From: Flavobacteriaceae bacterium
GTDB taxonomy: Bacteria > Bacteroidota > Bacteroidia > Flavobacteriales > Flavobacteriaceae
Direction of reading: 5' to 3'
Assembly: GCA_024743095.1 (NCBI GenBank)
Contig: JANSXF010000007.1
Location: forward strand, 1 to 64,000
Length of the DNA: 64,000 bases
Shown here in pieces: positions 8,746 through 17,541 of this stretch (position 1 is its first letter; each line of letters opens with the position of its first letter). The notes beneath the pieces were generated by a model. It was not told the DNA's origin, searched no databases, and was given only the letters and a program-made list of their open reading frames with translations. The position numbers were made by a program, and so were the translations under genes.

Positions 8746-8757
8746 AAATGGTTCGGA

Positions 8758-9153
8758 TTATTGCATCAAATACACCAAAAACACGGTAGGAATCAAATAT
8801 ACCACAATGGTCTGGGCACCTACATAATCCTTGGCGATACGCTGGCCCGATAACAGCATCAACAAGGTTATGGCGGAAAGAACGGCGCCGTAAAGCCCAA
8901 AACTGTTTTCCCCATCAACGGCAATTTGAAAAATGCCGGCCCCGCAAAGGATGCCCGACAACATTTCCATAACCAAGACAATACCGAGCAGCAAGGGAAC
9001 GAAGCCCTTGAAGATGGATTTTGAAAAATGGCCCTTGAGCCACCCAAGATTGCCCTTCCAATCCATAAGTTTGTCGATTCCGCTCTGTAAAAATGTAATG
9101 GTCAAAAACGCCAGCAGGAGCACCTGCGCGGCATTGGAAAATAAATTGTTCAT
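8758..9153 (-). CDS. DoxX-like small membrane protein
   Basis: About 131 residues with four hydrophobic segments and the DoxX-like start in which the first helix ends in SGIDKLMDWKGN. DoxX-family proteins are four-helix inner-membrane proteins; some take part in quinone or thiosulfate redox chemistry, but most are uncharacterised. I prefer the ATG at 9153; the tracked start at 9159 is a TTG two codons upstream. It follows holB by 12 bases on the same strand, which suggests read-through from the holB promoter. Confidence 0.75.
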   Translation of the reverse strand: MNNLFSNAAQVLLLAFLTITFLQSGIDKLMDWKGNLGWLKGHFSKSIFKGFVPLLLGIVLVMEMLSGILCGAGIFQIAVDGENSFGLYGAVLSAITLLMLLSGQRIAKDYVGAQTIVVYLIPTVFLVYLMQ

Positions 9154-9165
9154 GGTCAATTTTGT

Positions 9166-10317
9166 TTATGCGGCCTTGGTATGCAAGAGCCGTGTAAGTT
9201 TTATGGACAGATCGGTGAAGATCAACTTGGAATTTCCATTGCGTTCCACGTGAAAAATGGCCTGTTCCAACTCCTTCACAATATCCAAAATATTGTTTTC
9301 ATGTACAAAGGGCGCAAACTTTTTCAGATCAAAACCCTCCATGTGGACCTTGGCATGCACCAGTTCGTCGGCCCTGTAATTTAGCAAAAGCGCCTGGCGC
9401 ATCATGGTAAGGCAATAGTTCAAGAACTTTTTTTGGACCTCGCGGCCCGTTTTGGACACTTCCTCGCCCCATAAGATCAGTTCCTGAACGGCCCCCTTGT
9501 TTCCCTTTGCCTTAAAGGCGCTGCGTACCCATTGTACGAACCAGCGCTCAAAAACCAAGTCTTCCGAGTCCTTGTTCAAAAGGTCCAGTGCCTTGTTGAA
9601 ATTCCCATTGGCCTCCAGGGCAATGGTGAGCGCCTCTGTCTGTGCAACGCCCCGAATCAAAAGCGCATCGGTGATCGCCTGTTCCGCCAAAGGAGGGAAA
9701 TGTAGAATTTGACATCTGGAACGGATCGTATTGATGATCTGCTCCTCTTCCTCCGCCAAAAGCAGCAATATGGTCTTATCCGGCGGTTCCTCGATCAATT
9801 TCAAGAGCTTATTGGCAGCAGAGGTATTCATTTTTTCCGCCATCCAAACGATCAGGACCTTATATCCCCCTTCATAGGATTTCAGGGAGAGTTTCTTTAC
9901 CATGTCCTGGGCTTCATCGACCCCGATCTGTCCCTGTTTTTTTTCGATGCCGATGTGCCGGTACCAATCAAAGAGGTTGCCATAGGGCTGTTCCTTCACA
10001 AATTGTCGCCATTCCCCCAAATAGTGGTCGCTCACGGCATGGGATTTTACCTTGTCCGAATTGGAAACGGGAAAGGCAAAATGTAGGTCAGGGTGTGTCA
10101 ACGAATTACATTTCGTGTTACAGACCGTATTTTCCCCGTTATTTTCGCCACCCGTGTTGGCACAGAGCAAATATTGTGCATAGGCCAGCGCCATGGGAAG
10201 CACCCCGGAGCCCTCGGGCCCCACGAACAATTGTGCATGGGCCACTCGACCGGTATCGGCAGTGGTTATCAGATGGCTCTTGATATGCTCTAACCCTAAA
10301 ACATTTTTAAAAAGCAT
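9166..10317 (-). CDS. holB: DNA polymerase III subunit delta' (HolB)
   Basis: A 383-residue clamp-loader subunit when started at the ATG at 10317 (MLFKNVLGLEHIK), the typical family start. The tracked ORF adds 24 unlikely residues. The AAA+ fold is visible: HAQLFVGPEGSG as a P-loop-like region, a Cys pair region (LLCAN, CNTKC), and the family signature KLLKLIEEPPDKT with NTIRSRCQ downstream. Delta' lacks true ATPase activity and here the P-loop is degenerate (GPEGSGV), as usual. Its product loads the sliding clamp during replication. A TATCTTTG promoter box on the minus strand lies only 4 bases before the ATG. Confidence 0.93.
   Translation of the reverse strand: MLFKNVLGLEHIKSHLITTADTGRVAHAQLFVGPEGSGVLPMALAYAQYLLCANTGGENNGENTVCNTKCNSLTHPDLHFAFPVSNSDKVKSHAVSDHYLGEWRQFVKEQPYGNLFDWYRHIGIEKKQGQIGVDEAQDMVKKLSLKSYEGGYKVLIVWMAEKMNTSAANKLLKLIEEPPDKTILLLLAEEEEQIINTIRSRCQILHFPPLAEQAITDALLIRGVAQTEALTIALEANGNFNKALDLLNKDSEDLVFERWFVQWVRSAFKAKGNKGAVQELILWGEEVSKTGREVQKKFLNYCLTMMRQALLLNYRADELVHAKVHMEGFDLKKFAPFVHENNILDIVKELEQAIFHVERNGNSKLIFTDLSIKLTRLLHTKAA
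9242..9257. other. Degenerate parS-like palindrome within holB
   Basis: CGTTCCACGTGAAAAA keeps the CACGTG core and 14 of 16 bases of TGTTYCACGTGRAACA. It lies in coding sequence (FHVE on the minus strand). On its own it would be ignored; it is listed because a perfect and a near-perfect site lie 4-6 kb away. Binding by ParB is doubtful. Confidence 0.3.
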
Positions 10318-10321
10318 GGAC

Positions 10322-10329
10322 CAAAGATA
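10322..10329 (-). promoter_or_regulatory. Candidate -7 box for holB
   Basis: On the minus strand this reads TATCTTTG, a match to TAnnTTTG, and ends 4 bases before the preferred holB ATG. Transcription would then begin at or within a few bases of the start codon, giving an almost leaderless message. No -33 element was identified. Confidence 0.4.
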
Positions 10330-10466
10330 CATTTTTAAGTGTGGAAGTTTTACAGGATACCTTTGGAGGGTCCATTGCGGGCTTAACATATCGAACCGAA
10401 AAGGTTAAAAAGGGATAAACTTTGAAATAATGGCCCGGTCCGACCACGGAAAAAGCAGGAAATCTT

Positions 10467-10474
10467 TACATTTG
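10467..10474 (+). promoter_or_regulatory. Candidate -7 box for pgk
   Basis: TACATTTG matches TAnnTTTG and ends 25 bases before the pgk ATG. It lies in the 182-base divergent gap between holB and pgk. A -33 TTG was not seen at the expected distance. Confidence 0.4.
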
Positions 10475-10499
10475 AAATTCTCAAAAAAGAACACATTAC

Positions 10500-11690
10500 A
10501 TGAAGACGATAGACGATTTTAACTTCGAAGGAAAAAAAGCATTGATCAGAGTGGATTTCAACGTACCATTGGACGGGGATTTCAACGTGACCGACACCAG
10601 TCGGATCGATGCGGCAAAACCGACAATCCTAAAGGTTTTGGAAGATGGGGGCTCCGCAATTTTGATGAGCCATATGGGCAGACCAAAGGGAAAGGCCAAC
10701 CCGGAGATGTCGCTTTCGCACATTGTCGAGACCGTCTCGAACGTTGTCGGTGTACAGGTGAAATTTGCAGAGGACTGTGTGGGCACAAAGGCCGAGGAAG
10801 CGGTTGCCGCCTTAAAGAGCGGAGAGGTGCTTTTGTTGGAAAACCTTCGTTTTCATGCAGAGGAAGAGGCAGGTGATGAGTCCTTTGCGGAGGAATTGTC
10901 CAAGCACGGCGATGTTTACGTAAACGATGCATTCGGAACAGCGCACCGCGCACATGCCTCAACGACAATCGTGGCCAAGTTCTTCCCCGAGAACAAATGC
11001 TTCGGGTATTTGTTGGCCAAGGAAATCAAAGCCATCGATAAAGTGATGGAAACCGGGGAAAAACCGGTAACCGCAATTTTGGGCGGGGCCAAGGTGTCCT
11101 CAAAGATCACCATCATCGAAAACATACTGGACAAAGTGGACAACCTTATCATCGGAGGGGGAATGACCTATACTTTTGTAAAAGCCAAAGGCGGGAAAGT
11201 AGGCGACTCCATTTGTGAGGATGATAAAATGGAACTTGCTTTGGAGATCCTCAAACAGGCCGAGGCCAAAAATGTGAAAGTATACTTGCCGGTAGATGTT
11301 TTGGCCGCCGATGATTTCAGCAATACTGCCAATACGCAATTTGTGGAGGTAAACGAAATTCCCGATGGATGGCAAGGCCTGGATGCCGGACCAAAAACCC
11401 TGGAGATATTCAAACAAGTGATCTTGGCCTCCAAGACCATTCTATGGAACGGTCCCGTTGGTGTTTTTGAAATGGAAAACTTTGCCAAGGGCACCATCGC
11501 GGTGGGAAACTATATCGATGAGGCCACCCAAGGCGGGGCTTTCTCCCTTGTAGGGGGCGGGGACTCCGTTGCCGCGGTAAAACAATTCGGATTTCAGGAG
11601 AAGGTAAGCTACGTATCCACGGGAGGTGGGGCCATGTTGGAAAGCCTGGAAGGGAAAACCTTACCGGGCATCGCTGCAATATTGGGCTAA
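10500..11690 (+). CDS. pgk: Phosphoglycerate kinase
   Basis: A 396-residue enzyme of standard length that transfers phosphate between 1,3-bisphosphoglycerate and ADP in glycolysis. The N-terminal signature RVDFNVP is at residues 17-23, the substrate-binding Arg/His loop SHMGRPKGK near 57-65, and the nucleotide-binding loops SLVGGGDS (about 349-356) and STGGGA (about 373-378) near the C-terminus. It is monocistronic or leads the following envelope genes; the 117 bases between contain no clear terminator. Nothing unusual was noted. Confidence 0.98.
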   Translation: MKTIDDFNFEGKKALIRVDFNVPLDGDFNVTDTSRIDAAKPTILKVLEDGGSAILMSHMGRPKGKANPEMSLSHIVETVSNVVGVQVKFAEDCVGTKAEEAVAALKSGEVLLLENLRFHAEEEAGDESFAEELSKHGDVYVNDAFGTAHRAHASTTIVAKFFPENKCFGYLLAKEIKAIDKVMETGEKPVTAILGGAKVSSKITIIENILDKVDNLIIGGGMTYTFVKAKGGKVGDSICEDDKMELALEILKQAEAKNVKVYLPVDVLAADDFSNTANTQFVEVNEIPDGWQGLDAGPKTLEIFKQVILASKTILWNGPVGVFEMENFAKGTIAVGNYIDEATQGGAFSLVGGGDSVAAVKQFGFQEKVSYVSTGGGAMLESLEGKTLPGIAAILG

Positions 11691-11807
11691 GTCCCACGTT
11701 GTGAGTTATCGGGGCAAACGTTAAAAGTTGGAGAATTTTGTCTCTGGGCTTTATTCTTTCAGAAAAAAAAGCCATTTTCGTTCGCCCCGAAATCAAATCT
11801 TGTCCAA

Positions 11808-13409
11808 ATGAAACAGAATTTAAGCATAGCTGTTTTTGCTGTTTTCCTATCAGCAAGCCCCTTTGTGCGTGCACAACAATCCGATGTTCTGCAGCAAAAA
11901 GGGAAGGATTCCATCTCCCAGCAAGAAGGGGAAAAGGCGGCCATAACGGTTTCCAACATCAAGATAGATGGTCAGCTTATGGCCTTGGAAACGCACGAAG
12001 ACGGAAAGTTTAAACTGCGAGATCTTGAGGAAGCTTGGCGATATGACAGCCTTTGGCTAAAGGAACTTCACAGCAATGCCGATTTGTTCAGTGATATGTT
12101 GTTGGAGATTCAAAATGATCCCGAACTGGAGGAAGCCTTTGAAGTGGATTTACCGACGGACACCCTCAAAGCCAGGTTGGCCCGAATGAACGAGAAAACA
12201 CCGTTCAACATTACCTACAACACATCCTTGGAGAGTGTGATCAAATCCTTTTTGACCAGGAGAAGGGACCTGATGCAGCGCATGATAACGGCAAGCCAAT
12301 TTTATTTCCCCTTGTTTGAACAGGAGCTGGACAACCAAAATATCCCTTTGGAAATAAAGTATTTGGCCATTGTGGAATCCGCTCTCAACCCAAAGGCACG
12401 ATCTAGGGTGGGCGCAAAAGGGCTATGGCAGTTTATGTACAGCACGGGCAAAATGTACGGATTGGACGTCAGCAGTTACGTGGACGAAAGGCACGACCCG
12501 ATAATGGCGACCAAGGCGGCCAGCAAATACCTTTCAAGGCTATACGGCATATTTGGGGACTGGGACCTTGCATTGGCCGCATACAACTCCGGACCCGGGA
12601 ATGTGAACAAGGCGATCCGACGCTCTGGCGGATATGAGAACTATTGGAACATCCGTCCATTTCTTCCACGTGAAACAGCAGGATACCTTCCGGCATTCTT
12701 GGCGACCATGTACATTTTTGAATATGCACAAGAGCACGGCCTACAATACAAAAAAGCGGATAGGCCCTATTTTGAGACGGACACCGTTCATGTTAAAGAC
12801 TTGATTACCTTCGACCAGATTTCAAAATTGGTCGATATAGGGACCGAAGAGCTGGAAATGCTCAACCCCGCGTACAAACTCAATATTATACCCAAGGTCG
12901 AAGGAAAGAACTATGCCTTGCGTCTGCCGGTGGCCAAGATAGGCAAGTTTGTTTCCAATGAAGAAGAGATCTATGCCTATGCAAAGAAGGAGTTGGACTC
13001 TTTGGAAAAGCCATTGCCGAACATGGTTACCGCAAACGACCAGATACGGTATCGGGTAAAAAGTGGGGATTATTTGGGCAAGATCGCCGAACAGTACGGG
13101 GTCGGTGTCAGTCAGATAAAGAGCTGGAACGGACTTCGCAGCAACAACCTACGTGTCGGGCAACGCTTGACGATATACCCAAGGAAGCCGTACATCGCAA
13201 AGAGCGCCACCAAGCCCAGCAGCTCCAATTCCGGAACCACTGTTGCCGGGGGCTCCAAGATACATACGGTGCAATCCGGGGATTCACTTTGGACGATCTC
13301 CAAAAAATACCCTGGGGTTTCCATAGAAAATTTACGAGAATGGAACGGTATTAGCGGTAATAACCTAAAACCGGGCACAAAACTTAAATTGTGTGATTGT
13401 TCTTCGTAA
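11808..13409 (+). CDS. mltD: MltD-type lytic murein transglycosylase with two LysM domains
   Basis: 533 residues. A signal peptide (about 1-22, ending VRAQ) is followed by a linker, then a goose-type SLT domain. This has the catalytic Glu at about residue 190 in IVESALNPKARSR, then GAKGLWQFM, YNSGPGNVNKAI and the conserved LPRETAGYLPAF. Two LysM repeats (about 410-455 and 485-530) bind peptidoglycan. The enzyme cleaves the MurNAc-GlcNAc bond with 1,6-anhydro ring formation, in the periplasm or at the outer membrane. The DUF4837 gene follows after 12 bases, probably in the same transcript. Naming as mltD rests on architecture. Confidence 0.92.
   Translation: MKQNLSIAVFAVFLSASPFVRAQQSDVLQQKGKDSISQQEGEKAAITVSNIKIDGQLMALETHEDGKFKLRDLEEAWRYDSLWLKELHSNADLFSDMLLEIQNDPELEEAFEVDLPTDTLKARLARMNEKTPFNITYNTSLESVIKSFLTRRRDLMQRMITASQFYFPLFEQELDNQNIPLEIKYLAIVESALNPKARSRVGAKGLWQFMYSTGKMYGLDVSSYVDERHDPIMATKAASKYLSRLYGIFGDWDLALAAYNSGPGNVNKAIRRSGGYENYWNIRPFLPRETAGYLPAFLATMYIFEYAQEHGLQYKKADRPYFETDTVHVKDLITFDQISKLVDIGTEELEMLNPAYKLNIIPKVEGKNYALRLPVAKIGKFVSNEEEIYAYAKKELDSLEKPLPNMVTANDQIRYRVKSGDYLGKIAEQYGVGVSQIKSWNGLRSNNLRVGQRLTIYPRKPYIAKSATKPSSSNSGTTVAGGSKIHTVQSGDSLWTISKKYPGVSIENLREWNGISGNNLKPGTKLKLCDCSS
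12662..12677. other. parS-like sequence within the mltD-like gene (one mismatch)
   Basis: TCTTCCACGTGAAACA has one mismatch to TGTTYCACGTGRAACA, at the second base. It encodes the strongly conserved LPRET motif of the transglycosylase, so protein constraint can explain most of it. It is listed because it is the fourth such site in the first 13 kb. Confidence 0.35.
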
Positions 13410-13421
13410 ATTTAACACAAG

Positions 13422-14426
13422 ATGAAAAAATTAGGAACACTATTGTTTGCCGCAAGTATGTTGGCACTGGGCGCCTGTAAGAATTCAGGCCCAAAAGAAA
13501 AGTTTTTACCGCCATCAACAGGGGGCATCAACACCTTAATGGTGGTAATGGACACGGAGCTTTGGAGAGGGCCGGTCGGGGAAAAGATAAGGGACAAGTT
13601 TGCCGCACAAATAGTTGGCCTGCCCCAAATTGAGCCTAAATTCACCATAACCCAAGTACCCCCCAAGGTTTTCAAGGGTACCACCACGCACTCAAGATCG
13701 TTGTTATATGTGGAGCAGGATTCAACATCCTTGGCACATATCAAGGACGATGCCTATGCCAAACCGCAAAAGGTAGCTGTGGTAACAGGCCCGACGGAGG
13801 AAGTCATGATCAAAAACTTGGACTCATTGGCCGATAGGGCCATTAAAGAGTTCAGGGCCAACGAGATTGCCGAGGCACAACGAAGGTTTGAACGTTCCTT
13901 GAGCAAGGACAAAGCTTTGGAAGAGGAATTTGGGATACACATGAACGTACCATCGCTCTACAAGGTGGGTAGAAGAGAGGACAACTTCGTCTGGATGGAT
14001 ATACAGATCCCGAAGGGGACGATGAACATCATCGCTTATGAAATGCCCTGGGACTATTTCAGCAATGATTCCACTTTTGTTGAGGATATTGTGAGGATGC
14101 GGGATTCCATAGGTCAAAAGTATATTCCCGGACCTTACGAGAACACCTATATGATCACGGAAAAGGCTTTTGCCCCTTATGTGTTCCCTGCAGAAATAGG
14201 CGGAAAAAAAGCGGCAGAGATAAAGGGGGTTTGGGAAATACACGGATACCCCATGGCCGGGCCATTTTTGACCTACATCATCAATGACCAGGAGAACAAT
14301 AGAAAAATGGTCATTGAAGGGTTCACTTTTGCCCCTTCCGAGGAGAAAAGGGATTATATGTTCGAGCTGGAAGCGATTTTAAAGACCGTGGACCTTGAAC
14401 CATCTGCCCCGGCAGTCTCCGACTAA
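13422..14426 (+). CDS. DUF4837 family lipoprotein
   Basis: 334 residues with a lipoprotein signal (MKKLGTLLFAASMLALGAC, Cys19). The mature part has the DUF4837 look: STGGINTLMVVMD near the start, WRGPVGEKIRD, and a second half with MPWDYFSND and VWEIHGYPMAGPF. DUF4837 proteins occur in Bacteroidota as predicted outer-membrane or periplasmic lipoproteins of unknown function. It follows the lytic transglycosylase by 12 bases, which hints at a role in cell-wall turnover, though that is inference. A 15-bp perfect hairpin terminator lies shortly after the stop. Confidence 0.88.
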   Translation: MKKLGTLLFAASMLALGACKNSGPKEKFLPPSTGGINTLMVVMDTELWRGPVGEKIRDKFAAQIVGLPQIEPKFTITQVPPKVFKGTTTHSRSLLYVEQDSTSLAHIKDDAYAKPQKVAVVTGPTEEVMIKNLDSLADRAIKEFRANEIAEAQRRFERSLSKDKALEEEFGIHMNVPSLYKVGRREDNFVWMDIQIPKGTMNIIAYEMPWDYFSNDSTFVEDIVRMRDSIGQKYIPGPYENTYMITEKAFAPYVFPAEIGGKKAAEIKGVWEIHGYPMAGPFLTYIINDQENNRKMVIEGFTFAPSEEKRDYMFELEAILKTVDLEPSAPAVSD

Positions 14427-14445
14427 ACATCGGGCTTGGACAAAG

Positions 14446-14480
14446 CAAAGGGCCCGAACCATTGGTTCGGGCCCTTTGTT
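14446..14480. terminator. Strong bidirectional terminator between DUF4837 and DUF6747
   Basis: CAAAGGGCCCGAACC and GGTTCGGGCCCTTTG form a perfect 15-bp stem with a 3-base ATT loop, placed between two convergent genes. The T-rich tail is short on the right (TTATTTAT) and weak on the left, but the stem is very stable. It probably ends both transcripts. Confidence 0.85.
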
Positions 14481-14497
14481 ATTTATAAACTTGGCGG

Positions 14498-14668
14498 TTA
14501 ATCAAAAGCGAAACCCGTGGCCATCCTGTATACAAATGCATAAAGCACTATAAAGAACATCACAAAGCTGAACCAAGCGAATATTTTAAAGTATTTCTCT
14601 ACTATGACGTGTCCTAGATTGCGGAACCCTTCCAAATAGATTTCTTTAACGAGTAGTAATTTTTTCAT
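14498..14668 (-). CDS. DUF6747 small membrane protein, absent from ORF track
   Basis: A 56-residue ORF that the supplied track omits, read directly from the minus strand. It begins MKKLLLVKEIYLEGFRNLG, has one hydrophobic segment (about FAWFSFVMFFIVLYAFVYR) and ends ATGFAFD. This pattern matches a small protein conserved across Flavobacteriaceae that I know as DUF6747; its function is unknown. The ATG at 14668 is the first in frame and the stop is 18 bases from the shared terminator hairpin. A 15-base direct repeat lies 136-196 bases upstream of the start and may belong to its control region. Confidence 0.85.
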   Translation of the reverse strand: MKKLLLVKEIYLEGFRNLGHVIVEKYFKIFAWFSFVMFFIVLYAFVYRMATGFAFD

Positions 14669-14803
14669 ATGTCTGATTTAAGGATTAAATACAGGCCAAA
14701 GATTCGATTTACCCCCGCAGGACCGAAAACAAAAGGACAAAAGGCAATAAAAACAAGGTGAAATAAGCCACTTGGGGACAATAGTCCATAAGGACAGACC
14801 TTT

Positions 14804-14864
14804 GATCGATAAAGTGCACATGGGCCGACCGTAGTTGGGCGGGCAGAAAGATCGATAAAGTGCA
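14804..14864. repeat. 15-base direct repeat pair, 46-base spacing
   Basis: GATCGATAAAGTGCA occurs at 14804-14818 and again at 14850-14864, exactly 46 bases apart. The intervening sequence is not itself duplicated. The pair lies in the 241-base gap between the OmpA-family gene and the DUF6747 gene. It could be a pair of regulator sites or the trace of a small insertion. No protein-coding explanation is convincing. Confidence 0.8.
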
Positions 14865-14909
14865 ACAAGCCCAAGAAAAAAGGGAATCTGGATGCCGCTT
14901 TAGCAAGAC

Positions 14910-16961
14910 TTATTCGGCCACAAGGATAAACTCCGACCTTCTGTTGAGTCGATGTTGATCGGGCGGGCAAGGCGTTCCATTGGAGCAATCGTTCAACAAA
15001 CGTTCCTCGCCATACCCAACGGCGCTTAATACCCTTGCCGGGTCGATACCTTGTGAAACAATATAGTCACGAGTGGATTTGGCCCGTTTGTCCGATAAAT
15101 ATTTGTTGTAGGCCTCGGGTCCGATGGCATCGGTATGGGACTCAATTTTTAGGGAAAGTGTTTTGTTTTCCTTCAGTACGGTCACCAATTTATCCAGTTC
15201 TTGGGCATATGTCGGTGTAATTTTATAACTGTCAAACCCAAAATAGACATTGCTTGGCTGGTATACTTCTGTTATCGGTTCTTCTTTTACAACCTCCCTT
15301 AAGTACTGGCTCACCGAAATGTTTTCATTCTCCCGGGTCTGCACCGAAACGGTGTCGTCCACAAAACCATTTTTTGTGGCAACAACGGTGTAAGCTGTTG
15401 AGGGAGTCAGGTTTTTGAACAAATAGGTGCCGGTGGTATCGGAAACCGTATTGTTGAGCAAGGTTCCCGCCTTGCCATACAGGGAAATATCGGCCTCTTT
15501 CAGTGCCGCCCCGGATGCCTTGTTGGCAACTGAACCAACAATGGTGTTGAAGTTGGGAATGGATCTAAAGGAATAAATATCATCATCCCCTTTGCCCCCT
15601 TTGCGGTTGGATGCAAAATAACCCTGTTGGCCCGAAGGGTCGACAATATAGGAGAAATCGTCCCTATTGCTGTTGATGGGCCCGCCCATGTTTACACCGA
15701 CGCCAAAGGTCTCGTTTGTGCCATCCGACCTATACACATCCAGGCCTCCAAAGCCCATGGGCCTGTTGGAAGAAAAATAGAGCGCGTTTTGCGTCGCGTA
15801 AGGGAACATTTCCTTGGCAGAGGTGTTGACGGTCTGCCCAAGATTTTTTGGCTGGGAGAACGCGCCGTTTGCGTCGATATCCACTACATATATATCTGTT
15901 TCCCCATAACCTCCCGGTCTATCCGAAACGAAGTACATTTTTGTTCCATCCGGACTTACCGCCGGGTGGCCCGTGGAATAATTTTCACTATTAAAGGGAA
16001 GCTCCTCCGCCTTTGTCCATTGACCATCCTTAAACTCGGAACGATAGATCTTTAGATGGTTGATCCCGTTTTCGCCCCTTTTCAAACGTTTGCCATAGTT
16101 GTTCCTTGTAAAATAGATGGTTTTCTGGTCGGGGGTAAAGGACATGGAGGCCTCGTGATATTTGGTATTGATCTTTCTTGAAAATTTCTCCGGGGCGGAG
16201 AGGCCGCCATCTTCCCCTTTTTGGTGGGCCAGATAAAGGTCCAAAAAAGGTTGATTGGTCCAGCGATAACGCCGTGTTGTCAAAAAAGAGGTGTCCTTGG
16301 CCGAAGCATATACGATATCCGAGCCATTGTGGAACATCGGGGAAAAATCGGAATAAGGGGAATTGATCTCCAAATTTTTGATGGAAACAGTATAGGTGGC
16401 CTCCCAGGTATGGGTATCGACGTTGGCCAGTTCGTTTAAGGGCTCGTCCCTTTTCTGTCGCAAAATTTTGGTGAGCGAGGCCGCTCTTTGATATTTCCCG
16501 GTACCTTTCAAGGTCTGTGTGTAGTTGAACAAGGTGTCTTCCCGTATGCTATCCTTGTACAATAGGTGAAGTTCATGATACCACTGGTACGCTTTTTCCA
16601 GATTCCCGGCGTAGTAATGGGAATCACCGGCCCTCGATAGTAATTGTTGGGTGTGTTCTGCGTCGGTCTTTTCCAGGACCAGATCAAAAATGCGGGCCGC
16701 CTCGGCATACCACATCTTGTCAAAGTATTCGTTGCCTTTGTCGATAAGTTGGTCCGCGATTCCTCTTTTGCGAAGATACCTGTCCAGTTTTTTATCGTCC
16801 AGGCCATCGAGGTGCTTTACAAAGGCGGTAGTTTTTGGTTCTTTTGCCCGCGATTCGGTCTCGGATACTGAGGATGTTCCATCATACCCGGAAAGAGCAA
16901 GCTCTTGGGAAATACTCCCGAGCGAGCACAAAAGAAAAATAAGCAAGATCAGTTTTTTCAT
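14910..16961 (-). CDS. OmpA-family outer-membrane protein with PD40 beta-propeller
   Basis: About 683 residues when begun at MKKLILLIFLL (ATG 16961); the tracked start adds nine residues ahead of the signal peptide. The order is signal peptide, a helical TPR-like part (about 50-190), PD40/WD40-like propeller blades (SPDGTKMYFVSDRPGGYGETDIYVVD-like, about 200-465), a carboxypeptidase-regulatory-like beta domain (about 470-555), and a C-terminal OmpA domain (SHTDAIG, SDKRAKSTRDYI, NRRSEF) that binds peptidoglycan. Such proteins are usual in Bacteroidota and often pair with PorP/SprF proteins near type IX secretion; no such partner is next to it here. Confidence 0.9.
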   Translation of the reverse strand: MKKLILLIFLLCSLGSISQELALSGYDGTSSVSETESRAKEPKTTAFVKHLDGLDDKKLDRYLRKRGIADQLIDKGNEYFDKMWYAEAARIFDLVLEKTDAEHTQQLLSRAGDSHYYAGNLEKAYQWYHELHLLYKDSIREDTLFNYTQTLKGTGKYQRAASLTKILRQKRDEPLNELANVDTHTWEATYTVSIKNLEINSPYSDFSPMFHNGSDIVYASAKDTSFLTTRRYRWTNQPFLDLYLAHQKGEDGGLSAPEKFSRKINTKYHEASMSFTPDQKTIYFTRNNYGKRLKRGENGINHLKIYRSEFKDGQWTKAEELPFNSENYSTGHPAVSPDGTKMYFVSDRPGGYGETDIYVVDIDANGAFSQPKNLGQTVNTSAKEMFPYATQNALYFSSNRPMGFGGLDVYRSDGTNETFGVGVNMGGPINSNRDDFSYIVDPSGQQGYFASNRKGGKGDDDIYSFRSIPNFNTIVGSVANKASGAALKEADISLYGKAGTLLNNTVSDTTGTYLFKNLTPSTAYTVVATKNGFVDDTVSVQTRENENISVSQYLREVVKEEPITEVYQPSNVYFGFDSYKITPTYAQELDKLVTVLKENKTLSLKIESHTDAIGPEAYNKYLSDKRAKSTRDYIVSQGIDPARVLSAVGYGEERLLNDCSNGTPCPPDQHRLNRRSEFILVAE

Positions 16962-17178
16962 TACCACTCCATCTGCACAAACAAACACCTGATGCTTGTT
17001 TGGAGGTTAAGCATAGGGGGCCTAACAGTTTAGTTACAACCGCTAAAATAGGATAAGGTAATCGGGGTGATAATTTTTTGTTGTGAAAGGTTGAATATGC
17101 GGCACTGAACGCTTAAAAAGTGTTGTTGTTGTTCCAAAACTTTTTGTAAAACGCCTGTTTCAGGCCACAAAAGTCAAC

Positions 17179-17376
17179 TTAGGATTTTGACTCTTTTGTT
17201 TCCCCTTCCAGTTTGTCGTCTTCTTTGGTCGCGTCCTTAAATTCTTTAATACCGCTACCAAGGCCCTTCATCAGCTCTGGAATCTTTCTACCTCCAAAAA
17301 GCAAAACTACCACGGCTACGATCAAAACAATCTGCCAAGGACCCAGCATACCAAGAAATATAGTTTGAGCAATCAT
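17179..17376 (-). CDS. tatA: Twin-arginine translocase subunit TatA/TatE
   Basis: 65 residues with the TatA plan: a short periplasmic N-terminus, one membrane helix (about 9-27), the hinge FGGRKIPEL, an amphipathic helix ([14 protein letters not shown]) and a charged tail. TatA oligomers form the pore for folded proteins with twin-arginine signals. TatC is not in the window. The divergent M23 peptidase gene starts about 165 bases away. The short length is normal for Bacteroidota. Confidence 0.93.
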   Translation of the reverse strand: MIAQTIFLGMLGPWQIVLIVAVVVLLFGGRKIPELMKGLGSGIKEFKDATKEDDKLEGETKESKS

Positions 17377-17527
17377 ATATCAAAACCTTTAATTAGAAAT
17401 GTAAAAGTACTAAAAAGAAGTGGAAGAGTGTATCCGATTAACGAAAATTAGCATTTGGGAATGATTTTTAAGAAGGTATCGGCTCCAGCTTTTTAAAAAG
17501 CTTAACATGCATATTAAAATCTAAGAC

Positions 17528-17535
17528 TATCTTTG
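17528..17535 (+). promoter_or_regulatory. Candidate -7 box for the M23 peptidase operon
   Basis: TATCTTTG fits TAnnTTTG and ends 6 bases before the preferred ATG at 17542, implying a very short leader. It also argues against the tracked upstream start at 17533, which would lie inside the promoter box. Confidence 0.4.
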
Positions 17536-17541
17536 TTCATC

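Noticed and set aside
14709-14906. 65-residue minus-strand ORF with a hydrophobic tail in the gap after the OmpA-family gene
   Set aside because: It has no recognisable family pattern and an odd Cys/His-rich composition, and it contains the direct-repeat pair. It looks like a chance frame, and the real small gene in this gap is at 14498-14668.
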